Shown here: positions 35,954-44,866 of the stretch, piece by piece
How positions within the stretch are numbered: position 1 is the stretch's first letter
Layout: every line of letters begins with the position of its first letter
From: an uncultured Anaerolineae bacterium
GTDB lineage: Bacteria; Chloroflexota; Anaerolineae; Promineifilales; Promineifilaceae
Direction: 5' to 3'
Length of the DNA: 64,000 nucleotides
Assembly: GCA_937943625.1 (NCBI GenBank)
Contig: CALEAD010000012.1
Location: 1-64,000, forward strand
Translations under genes and position numbers: made by a program
The notes under the pieces: model-generated
Seen by the model: only the letters and a program-made list of their open reading frames with translations
Database searches by the model: none
Told to the model about the DNA's origin: nothing

Positions 35954-36973
35954 ATGGCTCGTTCCCGCGTAACTATGCGCGATGTGGCTGCTCAGGCTGG
36001 CGTTTCTCACCAGACCGTCTCGCGGGTGATCAATGGCAGTGAGCGTGTCAGTGACGAGACGCGCGCGCGTGTGGAAACGGCCGTTGCCCTCTTAGGCTAT
36101 CAACCCAATGCTATTGCCCGCTCCATGGCGCGTGGAAGAGCGGGCGTGCTGGCCTGCATTGCCCCCAACCTGACTGATTACACCTTTGCCAGCCTGATAG
36201 ATGGCGCGGAAACGGCCGTGCGTGAACAGGGCTATTTTCTCCTTTCTGCTTCGGCGCGCAACGAGGAGACCTTTGCCGCGTTGATGGAAGAGCTGGTGAC
36301 AAGCGGTCGGGTCGAGGGGCTGATTGTGATTAATCCCTATGCCGACAGCCGTTACCAACACCTGCCCCCCGACTTCCCCGTTGTTTTTGCTGGCGCGCGC
36401 CCGCGCGACAACGCCACGCATTCGGTGGCGCTAGACGATGTGACGGCCGCCAAAATGGCCACACGCCACCTGCTGCAATTAGGCCATCAGCGCATAGGCG
36501 TGGTCACCGGCCCGCTGGCGGAAGATTGCTCACAAGACCGCTGCCAGGGGTATGAAGAGGCGCTGCGCGAAGCGGGTCTGGCGTCTGCGCCAGAGTTAAC
36601 CATTGCCGGGGATTGGTCTGCGCGTTCGGGCTATGATGCGTTGATGCAGTTTGCGCAGATGGGGGAATTGCCAACGGCCGTGTTTGCGCAAAATGATCAG
36701 ATGGGTGCAGGCATCTTGCGCGCCGCGCGCGACCTGGGGTTGCGTGTTCCACAGCAGCTTTCCGTTATTGGCGTAGATGACATTCCCCTGGCGGCCTACT
36801 TTGAGCCGCCATTGACGACCATGCAGCAAGATTTCCGTGCCATTGGCCGCGAGGCTGCCCGCTTGCTAGGGCGCGCGATTGCGGAACCAGGCCAACCGCC
36901 CCAACAGCTACGCCTGCCCGCACGCCTGATTTTGCGCCAATCTACCACCTGGTTGGTTGGTCAGGTTAGTTAG
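35954..36973 (+). CDS. LacI-family transcriptional regulator
   Basis: 339 residues. The N-terminal helix-turn-helix MRDVAAQAGVSHQTVSRVINGSERVS (about 7-32) and hinge helix PNAIARSMARGR are typical. The periplasmic-binding-protein-like sugar domain follows, with GVLACIAPNLTDYTF and VIGVDDIPLAAYFEPPLTT near 275. The ATG at 35954 follows AAGGGAGAAAAGAT from a type-1 repeat; the 41 upstream residues in the track are repeat sequence. It is presumed to bind the palindrome at 35787, repressing itself and the downstream transporter and catabolic genes until a galactoside binds. Confidence 0.93.
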   Translation: MARSRVTMRDVAAQAGVSHQTVSRVINGSERVSDETRARVETAVALLGYQPNAIARSMARGRAGVLACIAPNLTDYTFASLIDGAETAVREQGYFLLSASARNEETFAALMEELVTSGRVEGLIVINPYADSRYQHLPPDFPVVFAGARPRDNATHSVALDDVTAAKMATRHLLQLGHQRIGVVTGPLAEDCSQDRCQGYEEALREAGLASAPELTIAGDWSARSGYDALMQFAQMGELPTAVFAQNDQMGAGILRAARDLGLRVPQQLSVIGVDDIPLAAYFEPPLTTMQQDFRAIGREAARLLGRAIAEPGQPPQQLRLPARLILRQSTTWLVGQVS

Positions 36974-37118
36974 TTGGTTGGTTTGATGGTTGGCTGGTTG
37001 GTTTGGTGTTAAATCCCAAATCCCCAAGGAGGTGATGCAAGACGCAAAACATCCCAAATCAATTCCCACGATTGGTTTATCTATCCATTTCTGACAATAC
37101 AAAAGATGGAGAAGAAAC
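36974..37118. other. Spacer between regulator and binding-protein gene
   Basis: It holds a TTGGTTGG-type simple repeat and, at 37026-37035, AAGGAGGTGATG, a perfect anti-Shine-Dalgarno complement with an ATG only two bases away. A 19-codon frame follows that ATG, but the spacing is too short for normal initiation. The SBP gene has its own GGAGAAGAAAC site. Confidence 0.45.
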
Positions 37119-38480
37119 ATGCGCATAAAACAACTTTGGTCTTTAATTGCTCTGCTGCTGTTAGTAAGTCTGGTGTTGGCAGCCTGTGGCGGCGGCACAA
37201 CCACCAGTCAACCAGCCGCAAATGAACCTGCCGCGAATACGGCCGTTGAACCTGCCGCACCCGCTGCTGAAGTCACCATTCGCTGGCGCACCCGCCCCGA
37301 CAACCAGGAAGAAGCCAACGTTTATCAAAATATCAGCAATCAGCTAGACGCACAGCTAGAAGGTATCAAGCTAGTGTACGAGCCGGGTGGCAGCGAGACT
37401 GCCTCTTACCAGGATGTGCTAAAGACGGAGCTGGCCTCTGGCACGGCTCCCGACGTGTTCTGGATTCCCGGCACAGACGTGGCCGACTTTGCCACGCGCG
37501 GCCTGATTTATGATTTGCGCCCGCTGGCGAATGCCACCCCCGGCTACAGCGATGATGCCTTTTACCCTGGCCCGATGCTCCACCTGACCTTCAACCCGGC
37601 CACTGGCAAAAGCGGCGAAGTGCTATGGGGGCTGCCACGTGATGTTTCTACCTTTGCTCTCTACCTGAACCTGGACCTGATTGAAGAAGCGGGTGCAGAA
37701 GACCCGCGTGAACTGGAAGCGGCCGGTGAATGGGACTGGGATGCCTTTATGGAAGTGGCAAAGGCCGTGAGCGCCCTGGGCGGCGAGTTTAAGGGGTATG
37801 GCGGTAGTGCCTGGTGGGGGCCGTATGGCGTCTGGATCAATGCTGCTGGTGGCAGTTTCTTCAACGCCGACCGGACTGCGTGTGCCCTGAACACCCCCGA
37901 AGCGCTGGAAGGGTTGGCCTTTGCACAGATGCTGTACACGCAATCAGGCGTGGCTGTACCCTATGGCGAAGACCCGGAACCTCCTTTCCGCGCCGGTAAA
38001 GTGGGCATGTTCCAAAACGGCCGTTGGGCCACCCCTGGTATTCGCACCGTCAACTTCAATTGGGACGTGGTTGGCCTGCCCACCGGCCCCAATGGCGAGC
38101 CGGGTAACTGGCTCTTCTGGGGCGCTTACGTCGTCAACGCCAACACCCCCAACCCCGAACAGGCCTGGAAGCTGGTGCAGGCGCTGACAACGGCGGAAAC
38201 ACAAGGTAAAGTAGCCGCCCTGGGCGCCAACATCCCCAGCCGCGTCAGCCAGGAGGCGCTGGATGCTTTCCTCACCTTTACGCCACCGGCCAACAACCAG
38301 GCGTTCCTGAATGGTCTGGCGCAAGACCCCACCGCTGAAGGGCCGCTGTGGGCCGGTTCCTGGCCACAGTTTGTCACGGTGATGGATGCCGCTATCTCTT
38401 CACTGCTGACCGGGCAGACGACGCTAGACAATTTTGCCGCCACGGTCTGCGACGAGGCGAACAAGGCGTTTAACCGATAG
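37119..38480 (+). CDS. Sugar ABC transporter substrate-binding lipoprotein
   Basis: 453 residues. The signal peptide ends in the lipobox LAAC (Cys near 24), followed by GGGTTT and a short linker. The family-1 solute-binding fold shows APDVFWIPGTDVADFATRGLIYDL near 110, GEVLWGLPRDVSTFALYLN near 168 and FRAGKVGMFQNGRWA near 288, as in maltose/oligosaccharide-binding proteins. The substrate is probably a galactoside, from the neighbouring GH42 and Leloir genes. It is followed by a stem-loop and a type-1 repeat before the permease genes. Confidence 0.92.
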   Translation: MRIKQLWSLIALLLLVSLVLAACGGGTTTSQPAANEPAANTAVEPAAPAAEVTIRWRTRPDNQEEANVYQNISNQLDAQLEGIKLVYEPGGSETASYQDVLKTELASGTAPDVFWIPGTDVADFATRGLIYDLRPLANATPGYSDDAFYPGPMLHLTFNPATGKSGEVLWGLPRDVSTFALYLNLDLIEEAGAEDPRELEAAGEWDWDAFMEVAKAVSALGGEFKGYGGSAWWGPYGVWINAAGGSFFNADRTACALNTPEALEGLAFAQMLYTQSGVAVPYGEDPEPPFRAGKVGMFQNGRWATPGIRTVNFNWDVVGLPTGPNGEPGNWLFWGAYVVNANTPNPEQAWKLVQALTTAETQGKVAALGANIPSRVSQEALDAFLTFTPPANNQAFLNGLAQDPTAEGPLWAGSWPQFVTVMDAAISSLLTGQTTLDNFAATVCDEANKAFNR

Positions 38481-38495
38481 CAAGCGCTCAAGCAA

Positions 38496-38541
38496 GAGCG
38501 AGAGCAAGAGAAAGCAGCTGCGTACTCTTTTGCTCTCGCTC
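38496..38541 (+). repeat. Stem-loop between binding protein and permease
   Basis: GAGCGAGAGCAA and TTGCTCTCGCTC form a perfect 12-bp stem around a 22-base loop, just after the binding-protein stop. Such a hairpin could stabilise the upstream mRNA so the binding protein is made in excess over the permeases. Confidence 0.6.
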
Positions 38542-38610
38542 ACTTTGGCTATACTTGAGCCGCCATCTAAAGTCGGCTTCGCCGTGGCGCCTTTTCTGAT
38601 GAAAAAAACA

Positions 38611-38773
38611 AAGAGGAGAGTTCTTGCGTGGGCCTACCACCACGAATGAAAATATCACGCAGGTTACCAAACCTGCATGTGCCAGGTTTAGCAAGCTGGG
38701 CTATATTTGCCGCCGCTGGCGGTCGGCAGTCAGCGGTCAGCGGCTGGCGGTCTACTTTTAAGGGAGGGCTGCC
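38611..38773 (+). repeat. Type-1 element supplying the first permease's Shine-Dalgarno
   Basis: GAGGAGAGTTCTTGCGTGGG, CACCACGAATGAAAATATC, a GCAGGTTACCAAACCTGC hairpin, CTGGGCTATATTTGCCG, many GGCGGTC-type units and CTACTTTTAAGGGAGG ending seven bases before the ATG at 38774. It lies inside the sugar operon. Confidence 0.78.
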
Positions 38774-40453
38774 ATGCAATTGACGACGAATCGCGCGCGG
38801 TTTGGGCTGCCAGGAACACTGGCGCTGCATCTGCGTCTGGTGGCTGGGTGGCATATTTTGCTCAGTGTGGTGGGCGCAACGGCCGTTGCCTATCTTTGGC
38901 TGGCAAATGGCGGCATGGTGCTGTGGCTGAAGGGAATCAGTACGGCCGTGTTGCTCATGCTCACCATTGCCAGCGTCCTGGCTGTGCCTGCCCTTTTGCG
39001 CCGCCAGCATCGTGGGCGCACGCTCTCCTTGCTGGTGAACTACCTGGGTTTTGTCTTTGCGCTCATTGCCCTGCTCCATTACGCCGGCGTATTCATCGGC
39101 ATAGACGCCCTGGCCAATACCTTTGGTCGCGGCGTGCTCTTTTTCAGCGTCATCCTTGCCGGCTACCTGGTTCACGGTGTGGCCGACCGCTTCCGCGACT
39201 ACCCACAAACTTTCCGGCGATTGCAACGCACGGGCAACTGGGTCATGCTGGCCGGGCTGGTTGCCTTCTTATTGGCAGTTGGCCTTATTCCTGGGCTGCT
39301 GGCCTTTCTGGCGCGCTTAGGCGAGCCGCGCAACGCGCTGCTTTTTGGCGCCGTGCTGCTCTTTGGCTTTGTGCTCTGGCTGATGTGGCGGCACGAGATG
39401 GCCAGCCTGCTGGGCGAAAAAAGCCGCGATTCAGAAATGCTAAACGGCTACCTCTTTCTTTCGCCCAATTTGCTCGGCTTCTTGCTCTTTTTTGCCGGGC
39501 CGCTGCTGCTCTCGCTCTACGTCAGCTTCACCGACTCAGACGCTTTTGGGCGGCAAAACTGGATTGGCCTGCAAAACTACGGCGAAATTTTTAATTTGAG
39601 CGTGGCGCCACTGCAAAGCCCCACACAGTTGGCCGGTGAGGTGCTGGACGTGCGTGTCTATGACGAGCTGACGCGCTTTACGCTGTTTGGCCGCAGCTAC
39701 GTGCTGGGTGCGCAGGATAAGCTGTTTTGGATTGCCCTGCGCAACACGGTGATGTTTGTGCTCACGGCCGTTCCCCTCAGCGTTGTTCCCGCGCTGCTGC
39801 TGGCGGCCGTGCTCAACAGTCAAGTGCCCGGTATGAAGGTGTTCCGCACCATTTACTTTCTACCCAGCATTGCCGCCGTCGTTGGCGTGGCGCTCATCTG
39901 GCGCTGGCTCTACAACTCCACCGTTGGTTGGATCAACTACTTCATTGCCAGCATCGTCACCCTCATCAACCAGCTTGCTGGTGCAGAGGTGCTGACCGAC
40001 CCACAAATTGGCTGGCTCTCCGACACCAAGGTCGCACTGTTTGCCGTCGTTATCATTGCTGCCTGGCAATGGATGGGCTTTAACACCGTGCTTTACCTGG
40101 CCGGGCTGCAAAACATCCCCAAGTCACTTTATGAAGCGGCAACGGTAGATGGCGCCAACAGCCTGACACAATTTTTCCGCATCACCATTCCCTTGCTCGC
40201 CCCCACCACCTTTTTCGTCGTTTCCACCACCACCATTCAGGCGATGCAAATTTTTGACCAGGTCTATGTGCTAACCAATCCGCCAGGCGGCCCTGGCACC
40301 TCGACGACGACCATTGTGCTCTATTTGTACACGCAGGGCTTCCGCAATTTCCGCCAGGGATACGCCTCGTCCATTGCCTGGGTGCTATTCTTGCTCATCT
40401 TTGGCCTGACCATCTTCCAGTTTCAGCGGCAACGCAGCGCCGCCGCCGAGTAA
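38774..40453 (+). CDS. Sugar ABC transporter permease (MalF-like) with extra N-terminal membrane domain
   Basis: 559 residues, against about 300 for usual MalF-type permeases. The first 220 residues form roughly six additional hydrophobic helices (WHILLSVVGATAVAYLWL, LVNYLGFVFALIALL and others). The standard permease begins near GYLFLSPNLLGFLLFFAGPLLLSLYVSFTDSD at 222. The ATPase-coupling EAA loop is EAATVDGANSLTQFFRITIPLLAP near 455. A soluble insertion (about 265-320) follows the first canonical helix. It should form a heterodimer with the next gene's product; no ATPase is encoded here. Confidence 0.9.
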   Translation: MQLTTNRARFGLPGTLALHLRLVAGWHILLSVVGATAVAYLWLANGGMVLWLKGISTAVLLMLTIASVLAVPALLRRQHRGRTLSLLVNYLGFVFALIALLHYAGVFIGIDALANTFGRGVLFFSVILAGYLVHGVADRFRDYPQTFRRLQRTGNWVMLAGLVAFLLAVGLIPGLLAFLARLGEPRNALLFGAVLLFGFVLWLMWRHEMASLLGEKSRDSEMLNGYLFLSPNLLGFLLFFAGPLLLSLYVSFTDSDAFGRQNWIGLQNYGEIFNLSVAPLQSPTQLAGEVLDVRVYDELTRFTLFGRSYVLGAQDKLFWIALRNTVMFVLTAVPLSVVPALLLAAVLNSQVPGMKVFRTIYFLPSIAAVVGVALIWRWLYNSTVGWINYFIASIVTLINQLAGAEVLTDPQIGWLSDTKVALFAVVIIAAWQWMGFNTVLYLAGLQNIPKSLYEAATVDGANSLTQFFRITIPLLAPTTFFVVSTTTIQAMQIFDQVYVLTNPPGGPGTSTTTIVLYLYTQGFRNFRQGYASSIAWVLFLLIFGLTIFQFQRQRSAAAE

Positions 40454-40465
40454 GGGGGGAGGATC

Positions 40466-41668
40466 ATGTTTGCCTCGCAACGCTTGCGCAAATGGTTGCG
40501 TTACAGCGCCATCTACCTGACGCTGACCTTTTTTGCCCTGGTTATGCTTTTCCCGTTTTTGGTGATGCTATTCACCTCGTTCAAACAGGTCTCAGATACC
40601 TTTATTTTTCCACCGCGCCTGCTGCCGCGCGTGCCTGTCAGCGCCGAAGTGGCCGGGTTTGAACAGCCCTTGCCGCTGTACCGCGTGGAGTTTGAGGGGG
40701 ATACAAGTGAGTTTGTCTTGCTGGAGCGTTCTGTGCGTGTGGGCTATTTTGCACCGCCCGCAAATCTGGAGACCACTTATCTGCGTGAACTGGATCAGGC
40801 GCCTGCAACCGGGGAAACGGCCGTTGTCAATGGCGTTGAGCAGCCCCTCTATCGCGTCGAACTGGATGGCGCGTTTGTGCCCATGGTGCTGCTCAACCGC
40901 ACCGCCATGGCGCGCTTTGCCAACCCCGAAGACCTCAGCCAGACCGTCCTGGCGCCCCTGCGCACCACCCCACCCGTCGAGCGCATCGCCTTCACGCTCG
41001 ACAATTACCGCAGCGTCACCGAACTGCACGCCATGGACCGCAGCCTGACCAATACTGCCTTGGTGACCATTGGTGTGGTGCTGGGGCAGTTGACCACCTC
41101 CATTCTAGGCGGCTACGCCTTTGCCCGCCTGCAATTTCCCGGGCGCGACCGCCTCTTTGTCATCTACCTGGGCACGATCATGGTTCCCTTTGTCGTTCTC
41201 ATTACGCCACTTTACCAACTGATGGTAATGATTGGCTGGGTAGACCGCCTGGCTTCGCTGATTATCCCCTGGATTTTCACCGCCTACGGCACCTTTCTCA
41301 TGCGCCAATTCTTCCTTTCCGTGCCCAAAGAAATTGAAGAGGCAGCGATTATTGATGGCGCGTCGCGTCTGCAAATTTTGTGGTGCATTTTTATCCCTGC
41401 CAGCACTCCTGCGCTGGCCTCACTTACCACCTTTACCTTTCTCTATGCCTGGAACAGCTTCTTCTGGCCACTGGTTATCATCAACACCGGTAACGAAAAC
41501 AACCGCGTCCTCACCCTGGCGCTGAGCGTTTTGGGTGGGCGTGCCGCCGACAGTCCCAACCTGGTGCTGGCCGGTGCGGCCATTGCCGTGCTGCCGCCGG
41601 TGCTGATTTACGTCTTAGGCCAACGCTTCTTTGTTGAAAGCGCCACCAGTAGCGGTGTAAAGGGATGA
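40466..41668 (+). CDS. Sugar ABC transporter permease (MalG-like) with extracytoplasmic insertion
   Basis: 400 residues, about 120 longer than usual MalG-type proteins. The first helix is IYLTLTFFALVMLFPFLVMLF near 15-35, followed by FKQVSDTFIFPP. About 120 residues of predicted soluble sequence (LPLYRVEFEGDTSEF, then a similar LYRVELDGAFVPM) precede the remaining helices. The EAA loop EEAAIIDGASRLQILWCIFIPAS lies near 290. The start has GGGGGGAGGATC upstream, 12 bases after the previous stop. The inserted region contains a duplicated LYRVE motif and may contact the binding protein. Confidence 0.9.
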   Translation: MFASQRLRKWLRYSAIYLTLTFFALVMLFPFLVMLFTSFKQVSDTFIFPPRLLPRVPVSAEVAGFEQPLPLYRVEFEGDTSEFVLLERSVRVGYFAPPANLETTYLRELDQAPATGETAVVNGVEQPLYRVELDGAFVPMVLLNRTAMARFANPEDLSQTVLAPLRTTPPVERIAFTLDNYRSVTELHAMDRSLTNTALVTIGVVLGQLTTSILGGYAFARLQFPGRDRLFVIYLGTIMVPFVVLITPLYQLMVMIGWVDRLASLIIPWIFTAYGTFLMRQFFLSVPKEIEEAAIIDGASRLQILWCIFIPASTPALASLTTFTFLYAWNSFFWPLVIINTGNENNRVLTLALSVLGGRAADSPNLVLAGAAIAVLPPVLIYVLGQRFFVESATSSGVKG

Positions 41669-41683
41669 TTATGTGAATTGTGA

Positions 41684-42460
41684 ATGATGGAATTGTACGA
41701 TGCCTACATCTTTGATCTGGATGGCACGGTTTACCTGGGGGATGCGCTGCTGCCGACCGCCGGAGAAACCATTACCCGCCTGCGGCAAATGGGGCGGCGC
41801 ACTATCTTTCTCTCTAACAACCCCAGCCGCACGCGTGCCGAGTATGCCGCCAAACTGACGCGCCTGGGGCTGCCCACGCTGGCGAGCGATGTCGTCAACT
41901 CCTCTTACGTGATGGTAGACTTTTTGCGCCGCCATCTGCCCCAGGCGCGCCTGTTTGTGGTTGGCGAAGCCTCGCTGGAGAATGAGCTGCGCCGCGCCGG
42001 TTTTACCCTGACTGACCGCGCTGCGGAAGTGGATGCTGTCATTGCCAGCTTTGACCGCACTTTTACCTATCGCAAGCTGCAAATCGCCTTCGATGCCATT
42101 CGCGCCAGCGCGCGCTTTTTTGCCACCAATGCTGACCGCTACTGCCCGGTTCCTGGCGGGGGCGAGCCAGATGCAGCGGCGATGATTGCCGCAATTGAGG
42201 CGTGTACGGCTACCAAAGTGGAGGCCGTCGTTGGCAAGCCTTCTGCCTACATGGCGGAGGCGGTGCTGGGGTTGTTGGGGTTGCCGCCAGATCGGTGTAT
42301 CATGATCGGCGACCGCCTGGAGACGGATGTGCTGATGGGGCTGAACGCGGGCATGGCGACAGCGCTGACGTTGACCGGGGCGACAACGGCCGATACGGTT
42401 GCCGCCTCGCCGATTCAGCCAACTTATGTTATTCGCGCTTTGGGGGAATTGCTCCCTTGA
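41684..42460 (+). CDS. HAD-IIA phosphatase (NagD/phosphoglycolate phosphatase-like)
   Basis: 258 residues. Motif I is FDLDGTVYLGD near 11. SNNPSRTR near 44 is the motif II region of NagD-type enzymes. The C2-type cap runs about 75-180, and GKPSAYM near 186 and IGDRLETDVLMGLNAG near 208 complete the active site. It lies 15 bases after the permease gene and probably is co-transcribed. A housekeeping sugar-phosphate phosphatase in galactoside breakdown is inferred. Its last codons and TGA are part of an inverted type-1 repeat. Confidence 0.85.
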   Translation: MMELYDAYIFDLDGTVYLGDALLPTAGETITRLRQMGRRTIFLSNNPSRTRAEYAAKLTRLGLPTLASDVVNSSYVMVDFLRRHLPQARLFVVGEASLENELRRAGFTLTDRAAEVDAVIASFDRTFTYRKLQIAFDAIRASARFFATNADRYCPVPGGGEPDAAAMIAAIEACTATKVEAVVGKPSAYMAEAVLGLLGLPPDRCIMIGDRLETDVLMGLNAGMATALTLTGATTADTVAASPIQPTYVIRALGELLP

Positions 42461-42537
42461 AAATGACCGCCGACGGCAGACCGCCGACCGCCAACTGTGG
42501 TCTACCTTGTAAATGGAACTTACGTTATGTTTCATCG
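42452..42537 (-). repeat. Type-1 element, inverted and short, providing the HAD stop codon
   Basis: The plus strand reads CTCCCTTGAAAATGACCGCC, the exact inverse of the usual right end, then GACGGCAGACCGCCGACC and CTTGTAAATGGAACTTACG. The TGA of the HAD gene lies within CTCCCTTGA. No minus-strand gene uses the AAGGGAG here. Confidence 0.75.
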
Positions 42538-42568
42538 CTAGTTACGCACAGACAACAAACACCACACC

Positions 42569-44077
42569 ATGACCAACATTTACCTTCTTGGCATTGACCA
42601 GGGAACCAGCGGCAGCCGCGCTCTGGTGCTGAACGGCGCAGGAGACGTTTGCGGCTATGCCTATCGTCCCGTGCCGGCCATTCATCCGCAGCCAGAGTGG
42701 ACGGAGCAGGACCCGTACGAAGTGGCCGACGGCGTGGCTGCGGTTATCACCGAGGCAGTGACGCAGGCGAGCGTTGACCCGGCGACTGTTGTGGCCTGTG
42801 GCATCACCTGCCAGCGCAATACCGATTTTGTCTGGCACGCGCAAACAGGACGGCCGTTAGCCAATGCCATCACCTGGCAAGATTTGCGCACCCGTTCGCT
42901 GCTGGCTGAGCTGGAACAATGGCCGCTGCTGCGCGAAGCGCGCGCACGCCTGGGCTACGCCCCCGGCACCTATATGACGGCGCTGCACCTGAGCTGGCGG
43001 ATGGCGCACGAAACGGCCGTTGCCCAGGCCGCTCAATCTCACCAACTGCGCATCGGCCTTTCCGCCGCCTGGCTGATTCAGGCGCTTGGCCGTCCCCATG
43101 GGCATCAGATGGACCGCTCCTTGGTGCAGGCCACCGGCCTGTACGACTTTCGCCGCGGTGATTACTGGCAGCCCTGGCTGGAGCGGCTGGGTGTGCCGCG
43201 CAGCGCCCTGCCCCAGCCTGTGCCGACGCTGCACCCCTTTGGCACGCTGCGCGTATCTGCCAACGGCCGTACTGCCGACGTGCCCGTGCGCGCCATGATT
43301 GGCGACCAGCAGGCGGCGCTGTTTGGGCATGGCTGCACCGCGCCCGGCGATGCCGAAACCACACATGGCACCGCTTCTTATCTAAAGGTCTTTTTGGGCT
43401 GCGAGGCGCCGCTTCAGGATAACGTGAACGTCTATTACGCCTGGGACGTGGGCGAAGGGCAAACCTACTGCCTGGAAGCGCCCACCACCGTCATCGGCGC
43501 AGCGCTGCGCTGGATGCGCGATCAGGCGTGCTTTTTGCGGGATTATCAGGAGATCGAAACGCTGGCAACGGCCGTTGGCGATAGCGGTGGCGTGGTGTTT
43601 GTGCCTGCCTTTACCGGGCTAGATGCCCCTTATAACGACCCCGGCGCGCGCGCCACGCTCATTGGCATGACCCTGGGCACAACGCGCGCCCACATTGTGC
43701 GCGCCTTTCTGGAGGGACTGGCCTATCAGCTGCGCGCTATTCAAGAAACGATTGCCCACGATGCTGGCATTGAGATGCGCCAATTGCTGGTGGGTGGGGG
43801 CGTTTCTGCCAGTGACATTGCCTGTCAGTTGCAGGCAGATGTGCTGGGGATTCCCGTGATCCGGCCGTCATTTACAGAAACGACCGCCCGCGCTGCCGCG
43901 CTGCTGGCCGGGCTGGCGGCAGGCGTCTGGCCGACGGTAGCCGCTTTGCCCCCTTTGCCGGGCAGCGCGCACCGGTTTACGCCTGCTCCTTTTGATGCGG
44001 CGCGCGAGCAGGGATACGGCCGTTTTCAGCAAGCCATCGCCCTGACGCGCCAGTGGAGCAAGGGAGTGGAGGAATAA
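42569..44077 (+). CDS. FGGY-family carbohydrate kinase, glycerol kinase-like
   Basis: 502 residues, normal for FGGY kinases. The N-terminal ATPase fold begins LLGIDQGTSGSRALVL, and QPEWTEQDPYEV near 40 and GITCQRNTDFVWHAQTGRPLANAITWQD near 73 match glycerol kinases best. The C-terminal domain has MIGDQQAALFGHG near 248, the catalytic Asp of the GDQQ type, and THGTASYLKVFLG. Sugar specificity cannot be fixed from motifs: glycerol or a ketose/polyol are possible. Glycerol would fit if the imported compound is a galactosylglycerol. No Shine-Dalgarno is obvious before ATG 42569. Confidence 0.85.
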   Translation: MTNIYLLGIDQGTSGSRALVLNGAGDVCGYAYRPVPAIHPQPEWTEQDPYEVADGVAAVITEAVTQASVDPATVVACGITCQRNTDFVWHAQTGRPLANAITWQDLRTRSLLAELEQWPLLREARARLGYAPGTYMTALHLSWRMAHETAVAQAAQSHQLRIGLSAAWLIQALGRPHGHQMDRSLVQATGLYDFRRGDYWQPWLERLGVPRSALPQPVPTLHPFGTLRVSANGRTADVPVRAMIGDQQAALFGHGCTAPGDAETTHGTASYLKVFLGCEAPLQDNVNVYYAWDVGEGQTYCLEAPTTVIGAALRWMRDQACFLRDYQEIETLATAVGDSGGVVFVPAFTGLDAPYNDPGARATLIGMTLGTTRAHIVRAFLEGLAYQLRAIQETIAHDAGIEMRQLLVGGGVSASDIACQLQADVLGIPVIRPSFTETTARAAALLAGLAAGVWPTVAALPPLPGSAHRFTPAPFDAAREQGYGRFQQAIALTRQWSKGVEE

Positions 44078-44113
44078 AGACTGGAGACTGGCCCAGCCTC
44101 CAGCTCTCATGCT

Positions 44114-44761
44114 CTAATTCGTATACCCCCGGCTGGTATCAGCCGTTTCTGTTTCGCCGGCCAGCATACTCAGGAAGGCGTCATGGGTCATGGGGCGAGA
44201 AAACATCGGATAATCCCGCTCAATGGCAACGCGGTGCTCTTCTTCGCTGGTAGCAGCCACGCAATCCGTCAGGGTGATCACGTTATAGCCGCGCTCGTAA
44301 GCGGTGCGCATGGAGGACTCGACGCAGCAGTTTGTGAGGAAACCACCCAGTACTACATTTTGCAGGCCGCGGCTGCGCAGAATAAAGTCCAGATTGGTGC
44401 TGGCAAAGGCGCACAGGCCGCGCTTTCCTTCGACGATAATGTCTTCTGGCTTTGGCTGTATAACGTCTACAATTTCTGCGCCCCAGGTGCCCTTGCGGAA
44501 TGATTTGGTGTCTACGACCCCTTTGAGGATGCCATAAGGCTCTGGCCCTAACTCGTGGTAATCATCGGTAAAGGTGATGGGCGCATGAATGATGGTAGCC
44601 CCCATTTCCCGCGCTTTGGCAACGGTTTCGGCGGCATTTTGCAGCATGTTGGTTTTCTCCATCACGTCTTTCACGGCACCGTGCAGGCTGCCGCCTTCAG
44701 AGGTGAAGTCATTTTGGAATTCAATCATGACAACGGCCGTTTTCGAGGGATCGAGCTTCAT
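44114..44761 (-). CDS. Isochorismatase-family cysteine hydrolase
   Basis: About 215 residues. Catalytic triad candidates are Asp in MIEFQNDFT near 17, Lys in VEGKRGLCAF near 110 and Cys in GGFLTNCCVESS near 143, with the cis-peptide bond region before it. Such enzymes hydrolyse amides or vinyl ethers (nicotinamide, ureidoacrylate, N-carbamoyl amino acids); the specific substrate is open. I prefer the ATG at 44761: GGAG lies nine bases before it, whereas the ATGs upstream lack spacing. It is transcribed opposite to the surrounding sugar genes. Confidence 0.87.
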   Translation of the reverse strand: MKLDPSKTAVVMIEFQNDFTSEGGSLHGAVKDVMEKTNMLQNAAETVAKAREMGATIIHAPITFTDDYHELGPEPYGILKGVVDTKSFRKGTWGAEIVDVIQPKPEDIIVEGKRGLCAFASTNLDFILRSRGLQNVVLGGFLTNCCVESSMRTAYERGYNVITLTDCVAATSEEEHRVAIERDYPMFSRPMTHDAFLSMLAGETETADTSRGYTN

Positions 44762-44866
44762 GTGGGACATCTCCTTTTTCTGACTGAACTTTTGGGACAA
44801 AATGGAATGCTTTCAGTATAAATGAGGATAGCGCAACACGATCTAGCTATTTACCACTTTTTTAGA

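Noticed and set aside
35758-36973. Transposase-type mobile element at the large palindrome
   Set aside because: The adjacent gene is a LacI-family regulator and the palindrome sits at its promoter, so an operator is the simpler reading.
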